Of a stretch of 64,000 bases of DNA, positions 60,415-64,000 are shown in pieces (the first letter of the stretch is position 1; each line of letters opens with the position of its first letter). The translations under genes were made by a program, and so were the position numbers. The notes under the pieces were generated by a model, which was given only the letters and a program-made list of their open reading frames with translations, did no database searches and was not told where the DNA came from. Source of the DNA: Nostoc cf. commune SO-36 (GTDB lineage: Bacteria; Cyanobacteriota; Cyanobacteriia; Cyanobacteriales; Nostocaceae); assembly GCF_023734775.1 (NCBI RefSeq), contig NZ_AP025732.1:2734501-2798500 (forward strand). Direction: 5' to 3'.

Positions 60415-60924
60415 ATGATAGAACAAACAAAAACTATTAATGCTCCTCACCCACTTACTCATGAGCATGATGTATTAGAGTTTAAATCTAAATCAGAAGC
60501 TTTGAATAACTGGCTGAAGGAGAAAGCTTTGAAAAATGAGGGGGATACGGCTAGAACTTTTGTGGTAACTGTTGAAAATCAAGTAATAGGCTATTACTGT
60601 TTAGCAACCGGATCTGTAACTCATTTAGTAGCTGTTAGCAAAGCTAAACGGAACGCACCAGACCCTATACCGTGTATGCTTATTGGTAGACTAGCAGTCG
60701 ATACCAAATGGGAAGGACAGGGTATAGGGTCTGGCTTATTAAAAGATGCTATTATTCGTATTTTATCAGTATCCCAAATAGCAGGTGTTAGATGTATTTT
60801 GGTTCACGCTAAAGATGAAGAAGCCAAAATATTTTATTTAAAACGTGGGTTTCAACCATCACCAATAGAACCATTAACACTGATGATGACTTTAAAAGAT
60901 ATTCGAGCAAGCATTATAGATTAG
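60415..60924 (+). CDS. tacT: TacT-type GNAT toxin
   Basis: A 169-residue N-acetyltransferase: HDVLEFKSKSEALNNWLKEK, then YYCLATGSVTHLVAVSKAKR, LIGRLAVDTKWEGQGIGSGL with the acetyl-CoA loop (Q-G-x-G-x-G/S), and VHAKDEEAKIFYLKRGFQPS with the catalytic Tyr. TacT acetylates charged tRNAs and blocks translation. The first codon is ATG at 60415, overlapping the restored antitoxin stop. The toxin frame is intact, while the antitoxin is frameshifted. A terminator follows. Confidence 0.88.
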   Translation: MIEQTKTINAPHPLTHEHDVLEFKSKSEALNNWLKEKALKNEGDTARTFVVTVENQVIGYYCLATGSVTHLVAVSKAKRNAPDPIPCMLIGRLAVDTKWEGQGIGSGLLKDAIIRILSVSQIAGVRCILVHAKDEEAKIFYLKRGFQPSPIEPLTLMMTLKDIRASIID

Positions 60925-60968
60925 AAATAAAATTCACCCCCACCCATTCCCCCACAACCCCAATTCTC

Positions 60969-61005
60969 ACCCCGTAGCCCTTCATACAGCACGGGGTTTT
61001 GTTTT
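60969..61005 (+). terminator. Rho-independent terminator after tacAT
   Basis: ACCCCGT (60969-60975) pairs with ACGGGGT (60991-60997), followed by TTTGTTTT. A good terminator for the tacAT unit. Confidence 0.75.
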
Positions 61006-61104
61006 GGTGGTTGAGTGCGATCGCTGAAGGTGGTTGAGAAAGATGATTTTCACCCCATTTCCCGACATCTACCCACAACCATTAACTTACTTATCCTATA
61101 AGAA

Positions 61105-62295
61105 CAGGACTTACGCATTGACAGAAATCTGACTATGTGTATTCAAGCCTATCTTTTGTTCAAGATGTTCCAGAATGAAGTCACGAGCCACCTGAAGAGA
61201 CAAATTTCTCTGGACTTCATACCAGTTTTCAATTAACTCTTGAGTTCGTATTAATTCTAGTTGTGTGAAAGCGCGGATAGCACTAAAAAAGTGAGTTTTA
61301 ATTGCCTCAGATGTCCTCACCATGAATAGCTCAATTCCACACACTTGTTTAATGGCTCGATGGTAACATTCAATCCCCCAATGAATCGAATGTAACTTCT
61401 TAAACTCGACGAAAGAAATTAAAAATAATATATCTTTGTTAGGCACATACATGACGTAATATCTGGGAATTTCGTTTTTGAAAATTCTCCGAAATACTTT
61501 CACTTGCCCAAACTTTCTTAGATGAACTATTAAACCATTATCTGGAATTTCTAGATTTTGGACTTGGGTAAAATTTTTACCATCAACTGAACATAAGCGA
61601 TTTTTAGCTATCCCAGTTAAAAACTCTAATTCCTTGTTTTTAAAGAACTTTAAGTTCTTCTTACTAGAATACCAAGCATCAGTAGTTACAGCATGAGGCT
61701 TCAAACCCCAATGCAAAACCTCAGTAATCATCTCTCGTAAATAATCATTTTTCGTCTGACCATCTTGTTTATCATAAATGCGATAATTTACAGGTACAGA
61801 TTTACCTGATAAATCGGTATAATACAAGGTAATTAGCTGAATCCCTTTAACTATACGATGATGCCTTCCTGAATAAATGTAAGCAATTAACTCTGTTAAT
61901 TTCGGGTCACTATGAGGCTTATCAATTACGGTATCATCTGCACTTAATGTACCACCTACTAAATTGATATACAGCTTAACTTCATCAAATAAATCTTTTG
62001 GGCTCATAACGCTCACGTAGCAAAAATCTATTGACACTATCATGAGACAAATCTTCCATAATATCTGCTAAACGTGTGCAGCCTGAATACTTTGATTCTG
62101 CCAATAAAAACAGAGTGTAAGTGTTGAGGTCACACTTTGCAGTGGATGGCTTGGTAGTTACTCTGATTGTCCATGCCCTCAATAGAGACAGTGTAAATTA
62201 TCTATCTTTTCAGTCCCCTACTGCTAGCAATCGCTTATTCTTTTTTCCTTCTCACTAATACATTTTTTGTCTCATTTGTCAATGCGTAAGTTCTG
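61105..62295 (-). mobile_element. Insertion sequence, IS4-superfamily (IS701-like)
   Basis: A 1,191-bp element. Left end CAGGACTTACGCATTGACA and the reverse complement of the right end CAGAACTTACGCATTGACA match at 18 of 19 positions. A single transposase gene on the minus strand fills it. A clear target duplication was not found (flanks AGAA and AAGG). The end sequence GGACTTACGCA is shared with the two MITE-like elements at 26807 and 42013. The transposase is frameshifted, so this copy is probably inactive alone. Confidence 0.8.
61111..62182 (-). pseudogene. IS4-superfamily transposase, frameshifted
   Basis: Two frames give one transposase. The first (62182-61985) reads RAWTIRVTTKPSTAKCDLNT, then GCTRLADIMEDLSHDSVNRF and LLRERYEPK. 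The second continues DLFDEVKLYINLVGGTLSAD, then DDTVIDKPHSDPKLTELIAY, VTTDAWYSSKKNLKFFKNKE and IHWGIECYHRAIKQVCGIEL with DDE-type acidic residues. One extra A in an A4 run near 62000 (CCCAAAAGAT) breaks the frame; with three A's the peptide runs straight through. Programmed slippage is possible because A-runs are used that way in some IS families. First codon TTG. Confidence 0.72.
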
Positions 62296-62417
62296 AAGGT
62301 ACTCCGTTCAGTATTTATGCGTTAGGTACAATTCGTGTAGAACATACGATTAAAGTGATAAATGAAGATCAGAAGAACGAATTGCTTAGAAAAATTAATG
62401 AAATTACAAAAAGATAA
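62296..62417 (+). pseudogene. Remnant of a gene cut by the insertion sequence
   Basis: Immediately right of the element the plus-strand frame reads TPFSIYALGTIRVEHTIKVI, then NEDQKNELLRKINEITKR and TAA. It looks protein-like and has no start of its own, so it is probably the 3' end of a gene interrupted or deleted by the element. No matching 5' half is visible on the left side (60925-61104). Family unknown. Confidence 0.35.
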
Positions 62418-62455
62418 AATTAATATTATTAATTTTCGGATTGTAGTCTGGTGCG

Positions 62456-62632
62456 ATGGCACAGCGTAAAAGGAAGGTGAGAGTTACCCTCTCACTCCTA
62501 CCCACGACAATAAAAAGGCTGAAAAAACACGATGCCAACGGGAATATGAGTCAGCGTACAGATGAAACAAAACTTCTCTATTATTTCAGTAATTTTACTA
62601 TTAGATTAAAGCCAAAAAGACAATATGCTTAA
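62456..62632 (+). CDS. Small RHH-like protein
   Basis: A 58-residue basic protein: MAQRKRKVRVTLSLLPTTIK, then RLKKHDANGNMSQRTDETKL and a basic tail ending KPKRQYA. The stretch VRVTLSLLPTTIKRLKKH resembles the strand and first helix of a ribbon-helix-helix protein. Its stop overlaps the start of the next gene (ATGCTTAA), so the two are coupled. Too short to be an obvious gene, but the overlap and the terminator after the second gene support it. Family not named. Confidence 0.45.
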   Translation: MAQRKRKVRVTLSLLPTTIKRLKKHDANGNMSQRTDETKLLYYFSNFTIRLKPKRQYA

Positions 62633-62831
62633 AAACAATTTAAAATATAAAATCAACATGGCTACACCAATAAAAGTAGATATAACTTCGATTGACGGAA
62701 CAGTTTCTTCCAGAACAAATGTAAGTACAGAAAAACTACTACAAGAAATATCAGATTTATTAAATCAAGAAAATGACAGGGATCGTAAAACTTTAGAACT
62801 AAAGGTAACTTTTTTATCTAAAAACGCCTAA
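62625..62831 (+). CDS. Small hypothetical protein, second gene of a bicistron
   Basis: A 68-residue protein: MLKNNLKYKINMATPIKVDI, then TSIDGTVSSRTNVSTEKLLQ and EISDLLNQENDRDRKTLELK. An internal ATG at 62658 could be the start. It overlaps the preceding small RHH-like gene by eight bases and is followed at once by a strong terminator (62830-62853), so the pair forms a compact unit. The arrangement resembles a small regulator pair or toxin-antitoxin module. No family recognised. Confidence 0.5.
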   Translation: MLKNNLKYKINMATPIKVDITSIDGTVSSRTNVSTEKLLQEISDLLNQENDRDRKTLELKVTFLSKNA

Positions 62832-62853
62832 ACCGCCTCACAAGGGCGGTTTT
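62830..62853 (+). terminator. Terminator after the small bicistron
   Basis: AAACCGCC-TCACAAG-GGCGGTTT followed by TGTACC. The stem starts inside the stop codon of the preceding gene. Confidence 0.75.
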
Positions 62854-63411
62854 GTACCTTTCACTGTTACTAATTACAGCGATCGTATGAAGTGTGATCG
62901 CCCCATTCTCCATTCTCCATTCCCCAATCACCCTGGATACAGAAAACCATTACGACTATCAGGTTTGTATTTGACCCAATCCCGCACAGCTTACCGTAAA
63001 ACCTGAGAACATACGCCGCCTACGCGAATCGCCTACGCGAGTTGATGAACAATTGCGAAGATGACGACTAACCCTGCCCTCGCCACAAACCAGATAACCC
63101 GATGATTCCCTACAGCGATCGCAGTGGGGAATTGTCATTTTTGGGGTTATCTGAGTACAAATTCGCTAGGTTGTATCAGGTTTAGAATTTTTAGCTGAGT
63201 AAAAGTTTCCGTCACCCACAATACAGACAGAGTAAACGTTTCAGCCGATTGAATCTGAAAAATTTCCATTTCCCATAGCGAACAGAAGTCATCTACAATT
63301 AGCGAAATTTAAGGATTATATTTCTGCGGATCATACATACCTAACATTTCATTTATTACAGCGCTTCCGCCTGTTATAAGGTACACTAGGTTAAAATATA
63401 AATACTTTTAA
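62854..63411. other. Intergenic region with repeats
   Basis: About 560 bases without a gene. Contents: an STRR run CCATTCTCCATTCCCC near 62905-62930; a GCCTACGCGAATCGCCTACG direct repeat near 63020-63040; and a long imperfect hairpin (CAGATAACCC near 63101 with GGGTTATCTG near 63153, HIP1 site in the loop). The left end of the IS630-type element lies somewhere near 63360-63400 but was not resolved. Confidence 0.5.
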
Positions 63412-64000
63412 ATGAAGTCATACTCTATCGAGCTTCGAGAAAAAATAGTTGCAGCACATATTCAAAAAAATATCTCAATCAGGAAAGTAGCTAACATATT
63501 TTCTGTCTCAAAGAGTTTAGTGCAAAAGCTTGTAAAACAACAAAAACTTGAAGGAAATTTACAACCAAAGCCGCGAGGAAAACCACAATTTAGTCATCTG
63601 ACAAATGCTGACATAGAGTTAAGAGAATTAGTTGAAGCACATCCAGATGCAACATTGATAGAGTTGTGTGAATTATTTGCAGACAAAACTGGTAATTGGG
63701 TAGGTCGAAGTGCAATGTGTCGTGCCTTACAAAAATTAGGATTAAATCGTAAAAAAAAACATTGCGGAGTAGTCAAGCAGCAACAGAAAGAGTTCAAAAA
63801 CTAAGAGTAGAATATTGGGAACAGGTCAGAGATATAGATCCAGATAACTTAGTATTCCTAGATGAGACAGGAGTTTTATTAGGTCTGGCAAGAACTCATG
63901 CGCGTTCGCAACAAGGAACAAGAGCTTACGACCAAAAACCATTTTATAGAGGTGCAAAAGTCACAGTAATTGGAGCAATTAGTATTAAAAAAGTAGTGGC
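63412..64000 (+). mobile_element. IS630 family element, left part; runs off the window
   Basis: The first frame (63412-63804, 130 residues) is the helix-turn-helix part: KSYSIELREKIVAAHIQKNI, then SIRKVANIFSVSKSLVQKLV. A second frame, one base later, continues from the A9 run near 63750 as KTLRSSQAATERVQKLRVEY, then DPDNLVFLDETGVLLGLART with the first catalytic Asp, to the window edge. This two-frame layout with slippage at a long A-run is standard for many IS630 elements, where the full transposase is made by programmed frameshifting. The rest of the DDE domain lies outside. Confidence 0.85.

Noticed and set aside
1..64000. tRNA, rRNA or tmRNA genes
   Set aside because: No T-loop or other tRNA-like conserved sequence was recognised by eye; a covariance scan would be decisive.

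Overview
The window is chromosomal DNA from a filamentous, heterocyst-type cyanobacterium (Nostocales, Nostoc-like). Direct clues are the very frequent HIP1 octamer GCGATCGC, heptamer-type tandem repeats (STRR-like runs of CCCCATT or AATGACC units) between genes, and cyanobacterial genes such as zeta-carotene desaturase, an NblR-type regulator, cyanobacterial RNase E, the dual fructose/sedoheptulose bisphosphatase, and the DUF1997, DUF1830, DUF4079, DUF6761 and DUF6930 families. No rRNA, tRNA or CRISPR array was recognised.

Layout. 0-10 kb: 3' end of rpsJ, a Lon-N-domain protein, pheA, a VOC protein, DUF1997, then rnhB-rne and a large B12-binding/radical SAM protein on the minus strand. 10-16 kb: a STAS protein, clpS, a CPBP protease and a vapBC-like locus whose toxin gene is split by an ISAzo13-type insertion sequence. 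16-24.6 kb: a pentapeptide protein overlapping a DICT/HD sensor gene, a radical SAM protein, small cyanobacterial membrane proteins, an ABC ATPase, a frameshifted nblR and a DUF6761 gene. 25-29.8 kb: grxD-bolA (monothiol glutaredoxin with its BolA partner), a broken acyltransferase, tadA, a broken grxC and a DUF981 gene. 30-39 kb: glpX, hemA, an ArsR regulator with a clear operator, Uma2 genes (one with a nonsense codon), two branched-chain-type amino-acid transport genes, a RelE-type toxin pair and pgi. 39-48 kb: a 42-bp tandem array, two adjacent tspO genes, a D-Ala-D-Ala dipeptidase, a DUF6883/DUF4926 pair, a PLP decarboxylase, a two-gene ABC exporter and a peroxiredoxin. 48-60 kb: cobQ, a 2Fe-2S ferredoxin, higBA, a decayed hicAB, an SRPBCC protein with zds, a 1.7-kb AT-rich gene-free stretch, a DUF6930 gene and a SufA/IscA-type carrier. 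60-64 kb: tacAT (antitoxin frameshifted), an IS4-superfamily element with a frameshifted transposase, two overlapping small genes and the start of an IS630-type element.

Three themes stand out. (1) Gene decay: at least eight genes carry single-base frameshifts or a nonsense codon, mostly in small dispensable genes, while long core genes (rne, pgi, hemA, cobQ, the 906-residue radical SAM gene) are intact. Real pseudogenisation or local sequence error are both possible. (2) Mobile and repeat DNA: an IS with a reconstructible target, two near-identical MITE-like elements whose ends match those of an IS elsewhere in the window, a 42-bp array with higher-order structure and STRR runs that supply start codons. 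(3) Toxin-antitoxin density: about six pairs or candidates (vapBC, RelE-type, DUF6883/DUF4926, higBA, hicAB, tacAT), three visibly broken. Nothing seen proves an entirely new system. The least explained items are the 42-bp array, the DUF6883/DUF4926 pair and the small bicistron at 62.5 kb.
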